Assembly: GCA_964499575.1 (NCBI GenBank)
Contig: CAZCLK010000002.1
Coordinates: 1-64,000 of the forward strand
Direction of reading: 5' to 3'
DNA: 64,000 nt
From: JAAYCT01 sp964499575
Lineage (GTDB): Bacteria > Bacillota > Clostridia > Saccharofermentanales > Saccharofermentanaceae
Of this stretch, positions 50,001-58,107 are shown in pieces. The translations under genes were made by a program, and so were the position numbers. Numbering within the stretch: position 1 is the first letter of the stretch; each line of letters opens with the position of its first letter. The notes below the pieces were generated by a model. It did not search any database. It worked only from the letters and a program-made list of their open reading frames with translations, and was not told where the DNA came from.

Positions 50001-50544
50001 TCTCGTGAGAGGTTCTGAAGCCGTCAAAGAAATGAAGAAAAGGAACGCGGCCTTTGATCGCCGAAAGATGAGCGACCGCTGCCAGGTCGGCGACTTCCTG
50101 AACACTGTTTGCGGCCAGAAGGGCAAATCCGGTCTGACGGCACGCCATAACGTCGGCGTGGTCGCCGAAAATGCTCAACGCCTGAGCGGCAAGCGAACGG
50201 GCGGTTACATGAAAGACAGCCGGCAAAAGCTCTCCGGAGATCTTATACATGTTCGGGATCATCAAAAGAAGTCCCTGGGATGCGGTATAGGTGGTCGTCA
50301 GCGCGCCGGTTGCCAGAGAACCGTGAACGGTACCGGAGGCTCCGCCTTCCGATTGCATCTCCACGACATTTACGGTTTGCCCGAAAATATTCTTCTTGCC
50401 CTGCTGGGCCCATTGATCCGTGTAGTCCGCCATCGGTGAAGACGGTGTGATCGGAAAAATACCCGCGACTTCGGTAAACGCATACGAGGTATACGCTGCG
50501 GCGGTATTTCCGTCCATAGTCATTTTCTTGAGTTCTTTTGCCAT
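47017..50544 (-). CDS. nifJ: Pyruvate:ferredoxin (flavodoxin) oxidoreductase
   Basis: An 1175-residue single-chain enzyme that converts pyruvate and CoA to acetyl-CoA and CO2, reducing ferredoxin. The order is the usual one: an N-terminal pyruvate domain (opening M-A-K-E-L-K-K-M-T-M-D-G-N-T-A-A-A), the gamma domain, a two-[4Fe-4S] ferredoxin domain near 690-760 (C-I-Q-C-N-Q-C-S-L-V-C-P and C-T-G-C-G-T-C-A-A-T-C-P), and the thiamine diphosphate domain near 830-1010 with G-G-D-G-W-A-Y-D-I-G-Y-G-G and A-C-A-G-C-G-E-T. AAGGAG precedes the ATG. It is monocistronic. Confidence 0.97.
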   Translation of the reverse strand: MAKELKKMTMDGNTAAAYTSYAFTEVAGIFPITPSSPMADYTDQWAQQGKKNIFGQTVNVVEMQSEGGASGTVHGSLATGALTTTYTASQGLLLMIPNMYKISGELLPAVFHVTARSLAAQALSIFGDHADVMACRQTGFALLAANSVQEVADLAAVAHLSAIKGRVPFLHFFDGFRTSHEIQKIDVIDYDDFAGMVDYDALKEFRRRSLSPNCPVLHGTAQNPDIYFQAREAANPFYLALPAIVQKYMDKINAVRGTDYKLFNYYGAPDAERVIIAMGSAVETAEETVDYLNAKGEKVGLLKVRLYRPFSVEHFLAALPSTVKSVAVLDRTKEPGAHGEPLFLDVCAAFAGDSKAPRIIGGRYGLGSKDTTPDQILAVYKELSKSDPKRQFTIGIVDDVTNLSLALDETIDVAGEGTFAARFWGLGADGTVGANKNSIKIIGDNTDMYAQAYFSYDSKKSGGVTISDLRFGKTPIRSTYLVNKADFIACHNQSYVDKYDMLTPLKKGGTFLLNTQWKGEELNENLPGSVKRFLAKNNIKFYTIDAVEKAREIGLGGRINTICQSAFFKLANIIPVEKAVELMKKAALKSYGAKGDDIVNMNYAAIDAGVDAVVEVKIPDSWANAEDTPVAKKAVPAFISNVVEVMNAQEGDKLPVSAFSGREDGTFPQGTAKYEKRGIAVDIPIWDPSKCIQCNQCSLVCPHAAIRPFLLNEEEAKKATFATKVGMKGYENYQYRMQVSALDCTGCGTCAATCPAKEKALTMAPLKDHMDEADNWDFAMTITVKENPANKKTIKGSQFETPLLEFSGACAGCGETAYAKLLTQLFGDRMQISNATGCSSIWGGSAPSMPYTTNSKGCGPAWANSLFEDNAEHGLGMHLGAKQLRNRVADQLKSLLVKVDDEAIKEAGNAWLEKFDDNDAARDTAAALSAALKAYKGTDSAVKTDIDNILQYEDYFMKRSTWIIGGDGWAYDIGYGGLDHVLATGENVNVLVLDTEVYSNTGGQASKSTPTGAIAQFAAGGKPIKKKDLGMMAMAYGYVYVAQVAMGANQNQLIKAMTEAEAYNGPSIIICYAPCINHGIKSGMGSTQQHEKDAVECGYWQLYRFNPMLKDEGKNPFTLDSKEPSGDFMAFLNSEVRYNSLFKKYPAEKVQTMFEKNKQDAMDRYDSYKKKAEQG

Positions 50545-50585
50545 GACATTGTTCTCCTTTATGTGAAAAATAGATTGAAATACTC

Positions 50586-50624
50586 ATGCGGCTGTCCGTG
50601 TACTGACGAGCCGCATATATTATA
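50586..50624 (-). promoter_or_regulatory. PFOR promoter and 5'-end hairpin
   Basis: Read leftward, TGcTATAAT (hexamer 50619-50624) is an extended -10; the -35 is poor. The expected transcript start falls on an inverted repeat, ATGCGGCT / AGCCGCAT (50586-50593, 50609-50616), 15-base loop, so the mRNA would begin with a stable 8-bp hairpin, 42 nt before the ATG. Confidence 0.6.
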
Positions 50625-50721
50625 GCACACAGGTCGACGGTTCGTCTGACGTTTTCGAGCACGGAAGCGACAAAATTCGGACAATTTCCAAAACATTTAC
50701 AGCGGTCTTACCGGCAATCTG

Positions 50722-50730
50722 TGGTATGAT
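50722..50730 (+). promoter_or_regulatory. Extended -10 element of gpmI
   Basis: TGgTATGAT, with the hexamer at 50725-50730, 36 bases before the start. There is no good -35. Confidence 0.45.
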
Positions 50731-50765
50731 ATTTTCCGTACACCAAAGGTCGAAGGAGAACAGAA

Positions 50766-52394
50766 ATGAGCATATCGTATCAGGGACCCGTAGTTTTAAT
50801 TATTATGGACGGCATCGGTCTGTCGGACGCGCAGGCCGGCAACGCTTTTCGCGCGGCAAACACACCGACACTCGATAAGTGCATGGCACAATATCCCATG
50901 CTCAAGCTCAAGGCGCACGGCACCGCGGTCGGTCTTCCGTCCGACGGGGATATGGGCAACTCCGAAGTCGGCCACAATGCGATCGGCGCGGGACAGGTCT
51001 ACAGCCAGGGCGCAAAACTCGTTACCGAGTCCCTGGCGACCAAGGCGATGTTCGAAAATATCGTCTGGAAAGAATTGGTCGACGGCGCGCTTAAGGGCGG
51101 CACACTTCATTTCATCGGGCTTTTGTCCGACGGAAATGTGCACTCGCACATCGACCATCTGCTGATCATGTTGGAGCAAGTCAAGGCCGAGGGCGTCAGA
51201 AAGGTTCGCATCCACCCGCTTCTCGACGGCCGCGATGTTGGCGAGACCAGCGCTTTGCTTTATATCGACCAGCTCGAAAAGAAGCTTTCCGAATTGAATG
51301 ACGGAACGACCGATTTCCGGATTGCGTCCGGCGGGGGAAGAATGAAGGTTACGATGGATCGCTATTTTGCGAACTGGTCGATCGTCGAGCTGGGCTGGAA
51401 GACCCATGTACTCGGGCAAGGACGGCTCTTTTCGAGCGCGACCGAGGCGATCGAGACCTATCGGAATGAGATTCCCGGAGTCATTGATCAGGACCTCCCG
51501 GCTTTTGTCATCGGTCAGGACGGTCAAGCGATCGGTACGATCGAGGATGGCGACAGTGTCATTCTCTTCAACTTCAGGGGTGACCGCGCACAGGAGTTGA
51601 CGCTCGCTTTCGAGTCCGACGCATCCTTCTCCGCATTCGATCGCGTCCGTGTCCCGAAAGTCCGCTACGCGGGCATGCTCGAGTATGACGGAGACCTGCA
51701 TATCCCGAAGAAGTTTCTCGTGACCCCTCCCCTTATACGCCACACGCTCGGCGAACTTCTAGCCGGTAAAGGCATCGCTCAATTGGCGATTTCGGAGACC
51801 CAGAAGTTCGGCCATGTGACGTACTTCTTCAACGGAAACCGATCCTCCAAATTCAATGACGAGACCGAAGAATACATCGAGATCCCTTCGGACATCGTTC
51901 CTTTTGAACAGAGGCCCTGGATGAAATCCGCGGATATCACCGATGTTATTGTTGAAAAGATCCTTTCCAACCAATATCCTTTTGTCCGCGTCAACTTTCC
52001 GAACGGCGACATGGTCGGACATACCGGAATCATGGAGTCTACGATTATCGGTGTCGAATCCGTCGACCTCGCGCTCAAGCGAATTCTGCCCGCGATCGAT
52101 AGAATCGGCGGTATGGCGATCATCACGGCCGACCACGGTAACGCGGAAGAAATGTTTGAACTGACGAAGGACGGCCAACCCGCGACGGATAAGACCGGCA
52201 GGATCAAAGCCAAGACGAGTCACAGCCTGAATCCGGTGCCGTGTATCTTCTATGACAACACCCCGAACAAGGATCTGTACACGGTTAAGGAGAATCAAGA
52301 CTTCGGTCTTGCGAATATCGCGGCGACGCTCAGTACATTACTGGGCGTTGAGCCTTTGGATTGCTGGAACGAGTCGATGATCGAAAAGGTCTGA
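50766..52394 (+). CDS. gpmI: 2,3-bisphosphoglycerate-independent phosphoglycerate mutase
   Basis: A 542-residue glycolytic enzyme (3-phosphoglycerate to 2-phosphoglycerate). It has the metal site I-I-M-D-G-I-G near 12-18, the catalytic serine S66 in M-G-N-S-E-V-G-H, the D-G-R-D-V box near 158, and the C-terminal phosphatase-like motifs M-V-G-H-T-G and T-A-D-H-G-N-A-E. It is about 30 residues longer than the family's usual 510-515. GAAGGAG stands before the ATG. Confidence 0.97.
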   Translation: MSISYQGPVVLIIMDGIGLSDAQAGNAFRAANTPTLDKCMAQYPMLKLKAHGTAVGLPSDGDMGNSEVGHNAIGAGQVYSQGAKLVTESLATKAMFENIVWKELVDGALKGGTLHFIGLLSDGNVHSHIDHLLIMLEQVKAEGVRKVRIHPLLDGRDVGETSALLYIDQLEKKLSELNDGTTDFRIASGGGRMKVTMDRYFANWSIVELGWKTHVLGQGRLFSSATEAIETYRNEIPGVIDQDLPAFVIGQDGQAIGTIEDGDSVILFNFRGDRAQELTLAFESDASFSAFDRVRVPKVRYAGMLEYDGDLHIPKKFLVTPPLIRHTLGELLAGKGIAQLAISETQKFGHVTYFFNGNRSSKFNDETEEYIEIPSDIVPFEQRPWMKSADITDVIVEKILSNQYPFVRVNFPNGDMVGHTGIMESTIIGVESVDLALKRILPAIDRIGGMAIITADHGNAEEMFELTKDGQPATDKTGRIKAKTSHSLNPVPCIFYDNTPNKDLYTVKENQDFGLANIAATLSTLLGVEPLDCWNESMIEKV

Positions 52395-52462
52395 GACCGA
52401 CATAACGGCGATCCGCAAAGGGCAACTACCGTATTCGTACTTATCCGGTGAACAAACAACAA

Positions 52463-52492
52463 AACGCCCCCGCCGTAATCGACGGGGGCGTT
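52463..52492. terminator. Bidirectional terminator between gpmI and the VanW gene
   Basis: AACGCCCCCG (52463-52472) and CGGGGGCGTT (52483-52492) form a perfect 10-bp stem. The leftward side has TTTTGTTGTTTG, better than the rightward side. Confidence 0.85.
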
Positions 52493-52544
52493 GATCGTTT
52501 GCTGTGCATCAATAATTCCGGCGGGCAGAGTTGATCAAAATAGA

Positions 52545-54191
52545 TTACGCTGCCGGTGTTGTTTCAGCCGGAGCCGCCGTAGTCGGTGCCGCTGTCGATT
52601 CCGTCGGCGGGGTCGGATCCGAAGGATTCGTGTCCGAAGGCGTCGGGGTCGGATTCATAATCACGGCTCCGGTCAGCGGATCAATCGTATGAATCGTCAC
52701 GCCGTCCGGGTCCAAAACGCCTACCTCGATCTTCTCTTTGATCATCGGATAATAACTGGAGGACACCTTGATACGCTTGACCTCCACGTCGTCTTTGTAA
52801 AACACCTGATAAGCGCCTGCGCTGATCGCGCTGTGGGATCCGCGTACCGAATCGGTCGTTCCGACGGGCATCGTCGGGTTGGCCGCATATTCCTTCTCTG
52901 TGGGAGCAGTGCTGGAATACACCACGCCGACCAAATCGATGGTCATTCCGTCGGGAATCGGACGCCCGTAAATCTCGACCGTACACCAACCGCCGACCCC
53001 GTTGTCTTTCGGCTCATATTTCGCGTGGATGGCGATCGGATATTCAGAGTTATTGGTAAACTTGAAATTCGGATCACCCCATGTCACCGTCGCGTCCGTG
53101 CCGGTAGGCACATAATCGCTCGGCCAGGTGTGCGGAGACCGTTCGTCGACCTGAAGATCCGCTTCGATCACGCTGTGATACATCGTGCCTGAAACCTGAC
53201 AGATACCGCCGCCCAATTCCATACGGGTCTTATCGCCGAAAATGCCGATTGCTTCCTTAAAGCCTTTATCCGCGGTCCTCTCCCCGATATATTCGTTATA
53301 GTCAAAATACTCCCCGGGCAGAAGCACCATACCGTCGATCTTCTCACACACCAGGCGGATATTCGTGTCCCGGTTCTTGTCGGCCTTGGTGCTGGTCGTC
53401 TTCGAAGAAACAAGACCCAGATAGCCTTCCAGAAACTCCTTGGTGACCGAAGGTTTGACAACACTGACGCCTACAGAAATGGTCTTTGTATACTCTCCGT
53501 TGTCTACGGCTTCCTTGACTCTGCGGACCGCCTCTTCGATACTCAGGGACAAACCATCCCGGGATTCTCCGATAATGAACGCCAATTTCTCGACATCAAA
53601 ACCTTCGATGACCGGCTCGACCACCTCGGTATTCAACGGATCCAACACCTCGTGAACGAGTTCGCTGACTTTCTCCTGACTGAGTGTATACGTGGTCTTA
53701 TAGTGCTTGGGGGCCGTCTCCAGCGCCATGACCTGTTCATAACGCGCCTTTATGATCGCATCTTCTGTGGCGCCCTCGGCAGTGCGCCCGTATTGATAGG
53801 CCTCTTCAACAATTTCCCCGATGTTGGATTCCAGCACGAGACCCGCGGTATTCAGCGGATAATCTGTACCATTAACGGAAAGGACGATATTCAATTGGGG
53901 GCTGTTGGTCAGCGAACCGCCTTCGAACATGGATAGGGCTTCCTGCTTCGTTTTTCCGGAGACATACTGATCGTCGATATAAATACCGCTGTAAATCGTA
54001 CTGACGCTCAGGACGGCCTTCATCTTGTCCAGGGATTCGGCGGCTTTGTCGCTCGGAGTCGGGCCCGGAAGCTTACCGCCGTTCGAAAAATAGAACGTCG
54101 CGGATCCGATCGCAACCAGAGCCGCAAGCGCGATCCCTCCGATTAAAATGGCTTTTGTAGGCTTCTTCTTATACTGGGCTTTCTTCTTCAT
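52545..54191 (-). CDS. VanW family protein
   Basis: A 548-residue exported protein: one N-terminal membrane helix (about 13-35), two putative peptidoglycan-binding-type repeats (about 60-265), and the VanW domain (about 280-420), with its marks F-D-Y-N-E-Y-I-G-E-R-T, G-G-G-I-C-Q-V-S-G-T and the H-T-W-P region. The C-terminus is a Pro/Thr/Ser-rich tail. VanW was named from vancomycin-resistance clusters, but its activity is not known; a wall-linked role is likely. It carries two palindromes upstream. Confidence 0.88.
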   Translation of the reverse strand: MKKKAQYKKKPTKAILIGGIALAALVAIGSATFYFSNGGKLPGPTPSDKAAESLDKMKAVLSVSTIYSGIYIDDQYVSGKTKQEALSMFEGGSLTNSPQLNIVLSVNGTDYPLNTAGLVLESNIGEIVEEAYQYGRTAEGATEDAIIKARYEQVMALETAPKHYKTTYTLSQEKVSELVHEVLDPLNTEVVEPVIEGFDVEKLAFIIGESRDGLSLSIEEAVRRVKEAVDNGEYTKTISVGVSVVKPSVTKEFLEGYLGLVSSKTTSTKADKNRDTNIRLVCEKIDGMVLLPGEYFDYNEYIGERTADKGFKEAIGIFGDKTRMELGGGICQVSGTMYHSVIEADLQVDERSPHTWPSDYVPTGTDATVTWGDPNFKFTNNSEYPIAIHAKYEPKDNGVGGWCTVEIYGRPIPDGMTIDLVGVVYSSTAPTEKEYAANPTMPVGTTDSVRGSHSAISAGAYQVFYKDDVEVKRIKVSSSYYPMIKEKIEVGVLDPDGVTIHTIDPLTGAVIMNPTPTPSDTNPSDPTPPTESTAAPTTAAPAETTPAA

Positions 54192-54213
54192 AATCTGTCA
54201 TCACCTATTCTTA

Positions 54214-54239
54214 TGTTTAACGAGATATCTCGTTAAACA
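54214..54239. promoter_or_regulatory. Perfect 26-bp palindrome upstream of the VanW gene
   Basis: A fully self-complementary sequence, centre TATA: the core GTTTAACGAGA then its mirror. It lies 23-48 bases before the VanW ATG. Spacing and perfection fit an operator for a dimeric repressor, or an mRNA hairpin. I know no regulator with this site. Confidence 0.75.
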
Positions 54240-54259
54240 ATTTGTAGTAATCCGAAATC

Positions 54260-54280
54260 AGTACCACTTAAGAAGGTACT
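54260..54280. promoter_or_regulatory. Near-perfect 21-bp palindrome (AGTACC ... GGTACT)
   Basis: AGTACC and GGTACT flank a CTTAAG centre; one or two bases break symmetry. It overlaps a possible leftward -10 (TATAGT, 54278-54283). The remainder of 54281-54471 is AT-rich, with a TATAAT at 54411-54416 that may serve the gene at 54472. Confidence 0.5.
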
Positions 54281-54471
54281 ATACCCTGGTAAATCTTTCA
54301 AGTGCCTGCGAATTATTTTATATTTTTTTACATGATCAGACGATCAAAATGCCATGAAAGTTTTAGGGGTTTTTCGTTCTTTTTCCTATATACATTCTTG
54401 TTTTGAGGAGTATAATGACACTGGGCTGACAGCATAGGACGGACATCAGTAATTATGAGGACGATGTATTC

Positions 54472-55122
54472 ATGGTAACAAAACTTCACCGCCACATGGG
54501 CGCGCTGATCCGAGAGAACGTTCTTTCATCCCTCCCCAACAAGAAAGCAATCCGCATCTCCCCTTTTTGGTACAGTGTCGGGAATATGCTTCCCGACATC
54601 AGTTGGCTACCGTTAACGCACCCGCATTTTGCCGTGCGTTCCCAGCCGTACATGAGCGGAATGCTGGAAACGACGGTCCGTAAACATTCCCGCCAGAATT
54701 CCGACGCGCTGATTATTTCACCGATTTTTTCGCTGAGGCTCGGTATCGTTTGTCATTACCTCTGCGATTTCTTTTGCGTTGCGCATCAGGGAGAAGGAAT
54801 CAACGGCGCGCGACACCATCTCGACTACGAACATGAGATGCGTGATTTTTTCTATGAGAACCGCAACGAGATCGAAGCGCTCTGTCGCTTTGTCCCCGAT
54901 CACATTTCTCCGACCGTGAAAACCGCGAGCACCGATATGCTTCTCGAGGAGTTTCGTCGCTGGCACGATTCATACGCCGAAAAGCAGTGCCGTCACATCA
55001 GCGACTTTCTCTACTCCAGAAGTGTTTCCGACGATCGCGTCGAGGTTTTTCTGACGGATATCCGCACAGCGATCGCCTGTTGCACCAGTCTCATCTACAC
55101 GCTGGCTCTCCAGAACGCTTAA
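54472..55122 (+). CDS. Zinc-dependent phospholipase C-like protein
   Basis: A 216-residue helical protein matching the zinc-dependent phospholipase C fold by eye. Marks are N-M-L-P-D (near 36-42), H-x-x-x-R pattern (near 70), the helix L-G-I-V-C-H-Y-L-C-D-F-F-C near 90-102, and H-H-L-D-Y-E-H-E-M near 114-122. No signal peptide is visible, so it may act inside the cell or be a relative of unknown role. It stands alone. Confidence 0.7.
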   Translation: MVTKLHRHMGALIRENVLSSLPNKKAIRISPFWYSVGNMLPDISWLPLTHPHFAVRSQPYMSGMLETTVRKHSRQNSDALIISPIFSLRLGIVCHYLCDFFCVAHQGEGINGARHHLDYEHEMRDFFYENRNEIEALCRFVPDHISPTVKTASTDMLLEEFRRWHDSYAEKQCRHISDFLYSRSVSDDRVEVFLTDIRTAIACCTSLIYTLALQNA

Positions 55123-55142
55123 TAAGCAGTTTAACGCGAATC

Positions 55143-55182
55143 AAAAAGCGACGGATACGCACATCGCGATCCGTCGCTTTTT
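55143..55182. terminator. Bidirectional terminator
   Basis: AAAAAGCGACGGAT (55143-55156) pairs with ATCCGTCGCTTTTT (55169-55182), 12-base loop. It suits the phospholipase C-like gene on the top strand. Confidence 0.93.
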
Positions 55183-55187
55183 CTATG

Positions 55188-55277
55188 CCGTGATTCCTGA
55201 TCGGATGTTTTTCTGCGCGTGATTCCGGATCGCATTTCTTTACTGCGCCGTGCTTTCTGATCGGATGATCCGCAGTT
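55188..55277. repeat. Three degenerate ~30-bp direct repeats
   Basis: Units start with CCGTGATTCCTGATCGGAT, CGTGATTCCGGATCGCAT and CCGTGCTTTCTGATCGGAT, each followed by a T-rich then TGCG- or CGCAG-like end. They lie between a terminator and the end of the phosphoglucomutase gene. Confidence 0.6.
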
Positions 55278-55294
55278 TCTCCCGAGGGGATTGG

Positions 55295-57085
55295 TTATCC
55301 CTCAACGCCGAGAAGCGATCCGACCCGCCGCGTCACCGCCCGCTTGATCTTCATCAGTGTATCCGCTGCGTCGACACCGGTATCCGAATACACCCCGAAA
55401 TACACTTTCAGTTTCGGTTCCGTTCCGGAAGGCCGGACGCACACCCAATCCAAGCCCTTCTTCCCGCCCAGCTCGTAGTACAGCACATCGGACTTCGGCA
55501 ATTCGATATCCGTGATGACCGGGGCGCCCGTCGTATACGCATATCTGCTTGAACACATGTAGTCCCGGATTGCGCGTACACCGTACTCTCCGAAAAGACT
55601 TCCGGCGGTATCCGCGCTCAACAGGCGGGCTTCATCCCGAAGCGAATCCATCGCCGCCTTGATTTTTTCCGTTCCTTCTTTTCCCTCCAGGGTATAAGAA
55701 ACCGCTTCTTCCGTTCCGTACCCGAAACGCTCGAACAGATCCTCCAGCCGTTCGATGAGCGTCTGTCCCCGTTCCGCGGATTGAGCGGCCATTCCCGCGA
55801 TCAACATCGCCGCGACCACCGCGTCTTTATCGCGAACATTCAACCCGGACAAATATCCGTAGCTCTCCTCAAATCCGAACTGAAAATGCTTGTCGCCCTC
55901 TTCGTCGTCGATCCGGATGCGCTCGCCGATAAACTTGAAGCCCGTAAGCGTTTCCTGAAGTTCAACGCCGTAATGGGCGCAGATCGGTCCGGCGAGCCGG
56001 CTCGAAACAATCGAGGTCACCGCAAAGGACCGTGCGGGCAAGGTTCCCGATTCCTTCTTATACCCGAGGATATAATCCAGGAGCATCAGCCCGATCTGGT
56101 TTCCGGTGAGGCTCTTGTAGGCGCCTGCACTTTTATCGAGCACGGAAACGCCGACCCGGTCGCAGTCCGGATCGGTCCCGATGACGAGCTCCGCCGCAAC
56201 TTGTGCCGCCAGTTTAACGGCCATCCCGAGCGCTTCGGGGTCCTCCGGATTGGGCACCTTGACCGTGGGAAAACTGCCGTCCGGCTGTTCCTGCTCCGGA
56301 ACGATATGGACGTTTGAAAACCCGACCCGCGACAGAATCCCTCTGACCGGCAAGTTGCCGGAACCGTGGATCGGCGTATACACGATGGACATACTCCGGT
56401 GCTTTTCGATCGACGGCCGATCGATGACCAGTTCGGTCAGCATTTCGGTATATGCTTCATCGAGATCCGACCCGATGTATTGAAGCATTCCCGCATCCCT
56501 CGCTTCATCCACAAAATGAGGCCGGATCGTGCGGATATCGGAGATACGGTTCATTTGGCCGACGATCAGATCTGCGGCTTCCGGCGTCATTTGACCGCCG
56601 TCTTCACCGTACACTTTATATCCGTTGTACTTCGGCGGGTTATGGCTGGCCGTGATCATGATCCCGGCGTATGCTCCGTAATGGCGGACCGCAAACGAAA
56701 GGAGAGGGACCGGACGCAATCGGTCGGATAAGTAAACGCGGACACCCTCCGAGGTGAGTGTCCCCGCAGCGACCTCCGCGAATTCTGTCGAACGGTGCCG
56801 GGAATCGTACGAAATAACCACTCCGCGCTGCATCGCCTCTGTTCCGGCGCTCCGGATATATCGGGCAAGCGCCGCCGTTGCTTTTGCGACGGTATACCGA
56901 TTCATGCGATTGGTCCCCGCGCCGATGATGCCGCGCAATCCGCCGGTCCCGAATTCCAGTTCGCGATAGAAACGCTCCTCGATCTCATCGGGATCCGACC
57001 GGATTGCCAGAAGTTCCGCCCGGGTCAATTCATCAAAATAGGGGTCTTGGGACCAGAGTTCATAATGTCTCAAATATTGTTCCAT
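55295..57085 (-). CDS. Phosphoglucomutase/phosphomannomutase
   Basis: A 596-residue alpha-D-phosphohexomutase, interconverting hexose 1- and 6-phosphates for glycolysis and wall sugars. Phosphoserine S147 lies in I-T-A-S-H-N-P-P-K-Y-N-G-Y-K, the metal loop is G-T-D-P-D-C-D-R-V-G, and the C-terminal phosphate-binding loop is R-P-S-G-T-E-P-K. Length matches the firmicute PgcA type (570-600). ATG 57085 follows GGAGG by 8 bases. Confidence 0.94.
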   Translation of the reverse strand: MEQYLRHYELWSQDPYFDELTRAELLAIRSDPDEIEERFYRELEFGTGGLRGIIGAGTNRMNRYTVAKATAALARYIRSAGTEAMQRGVVISYDSRHRSTEFAEVAAGTLTSEGVRVYLSDRLRPVPLLSFAVRHYGAYAGIMITASHNPPKYNGYKVYGEDGGQMTPEAADLIVGQMNRISDIRTIRPHFVDEARDAGMLQYIGSDLDEAYTEMLTELVIDRPSIEKHRSMSIVYTPIHGSGNLPVRGILSRVGFSNVHIVPEQEQPDGSFPTVKVPNPEDPEALGMAVKLAAQVAAELVIGTDPDCDRVGVSVLDKSAGAYKSLTGNQIGLMLLDYILGYKKESGTLPARSFAVTSIVSSRLAGPICAHYGVELQETLTGFKFIGERIRIDDEEGDKHFQFGFEESYGYLSGLNVRDKDAVVAAMLIAGMAAQSAERGQTLIERLEDLFERFGYGTEEAVSYTLEGKEGTEKIKAAMDSLRDEARLLSADTAGSLFGEYGVRAIRDYMCSSRYAYTTGAPVITDIELPKSDVLYYELGGKKGLDWVCVRPSGTEPKLKVYFGVYSDTGVDAADTLMKIKRAVTRRVGSLLGVEG

Positions 57086-57111
57086 ATTATCTTCCTCCGT
57101 GATCAAAGATA

Positions 57112-58107
57112 TTACGAATATCCTTCCATTCCCCGAACACTGACATCGCCCGCATGGACAAGCGCCTCCGTCCCGTCGGAGAAGCGAACCATCAATTCGC
57201 CCCGATCGCTAATGTCTTTTGCCGTCGCGATACGCCCGTTTTCGCCGACAATCACGACTTCTCTTCCCAAGGTCGCACAATTTCTCCGGTACTCCCCGAG
57301 AAAACCGGCCGGGTCGGATACAAACGCCGGATACGATCGCGAAAACTCCTTCAGCACGCCGGCAAGAACAATCGGCGCGGACGGGTCCGGGACGCCCTCG
57401 AGGAGCAATGAGGTCGCGATCCCGCTCAGCGGCTCGGGGAAATTCCTTTGCAATACATTGATTCCGCAGCCGATTACGGCATAGGACAGCCGATCCTCTT
57501 CAAAGCTCGACTCTGATAATATACCACAGAGTTTCCTGCCGTTCACGAGCGAAACGATGTCGTTCGGCCACTTGATCCCGAGCGGAACGGGAAAGAGCGC
57601 AGTAATCGCCTTGAATACGCACAAGCCGAACATGAGCGGAAGTAATCCGGAACTCTGCGCGGATATACGTGGACGGATGAGAATCGAAAAACACAATCCC
57701 TCGCCCGGAGCGGAAACCCATGAGCGGCCCCTGCGGCCTCTGCCGTTTTGCTGATACAATCCGACGAAGACGCTGTTTTCGGGCGCGGCCGCTTCGGCCG
57801 CCTCCCGCGCGCTTCGGTTCGTCGATTCGGTAACATCGGTAACATGAACCGTGAAAATCCCCGAGAGAGACGGATCCGAGGAAAGGCATTCCGACACCTT
57901 CGCGCGAAAATGCTCCGCTTTGGACCCGAGACGGTACCCCCGATTCGGGATTGCTTCGACCGGATAGCCCTCGTCGCGCAAAACGCGCATCTTTTTCCAT
58001 ATCGCCGAGCGCGTGCACCCCAAACGACCGGCGAGCTCCGATCCGTTCAGATAGCCTTCCCCGGCCGCCCGCAAAGCATGGATCATGTCCTCTTTCCAAG
58101 CGCTCAC
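57112..58107 (-). CDS. birA: Bifunctional biotin ligase/repressor BirA
   Basis: A 331-residue protein. An N-terminal helix-turn-helix (about 5-60) binds DNA, and the ligase domain has G-R-G-R-R-G-R (near 117-123), K-W-P-N-D-I (near 185), and the C-terminal SH3-like domain. It biotinylates carboxylases and represses biotin genes. The start is GTG at 58107, overlapping the YfhO stop (GTGA), with AGGAAG upstream. Confidence 0.94.
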   Translation of the reverse strand: MSAWKEDMIHALRAAGEGYLNGSELAGRLGCTRSAIWKKMRVLRDEGYPVEAIPNRGYRLGSKAEHFRAKVSECLSSDPSLSGIFTVHVTDVTESTNRSAREAAEAAAPENSVFVGLYQQNGRGRRGRSWVSAPGEGLCFSILIRPRISAQSSGLLPLMFGLCVFKAITALFPVPLGIKWPNDIVSLVNGRKLCGILSESSFEEDRLSYAVIGCGINVLQRNFPEPLSGIATSLLLEGVPDPSAPIVLAGVLKEFSRSYPAFVSDPAGFLGEYRRNCATLGREVVIVGENGRIATAKDISDRGELMVRFSDGTEALVHAGDVSVRGMEGYS

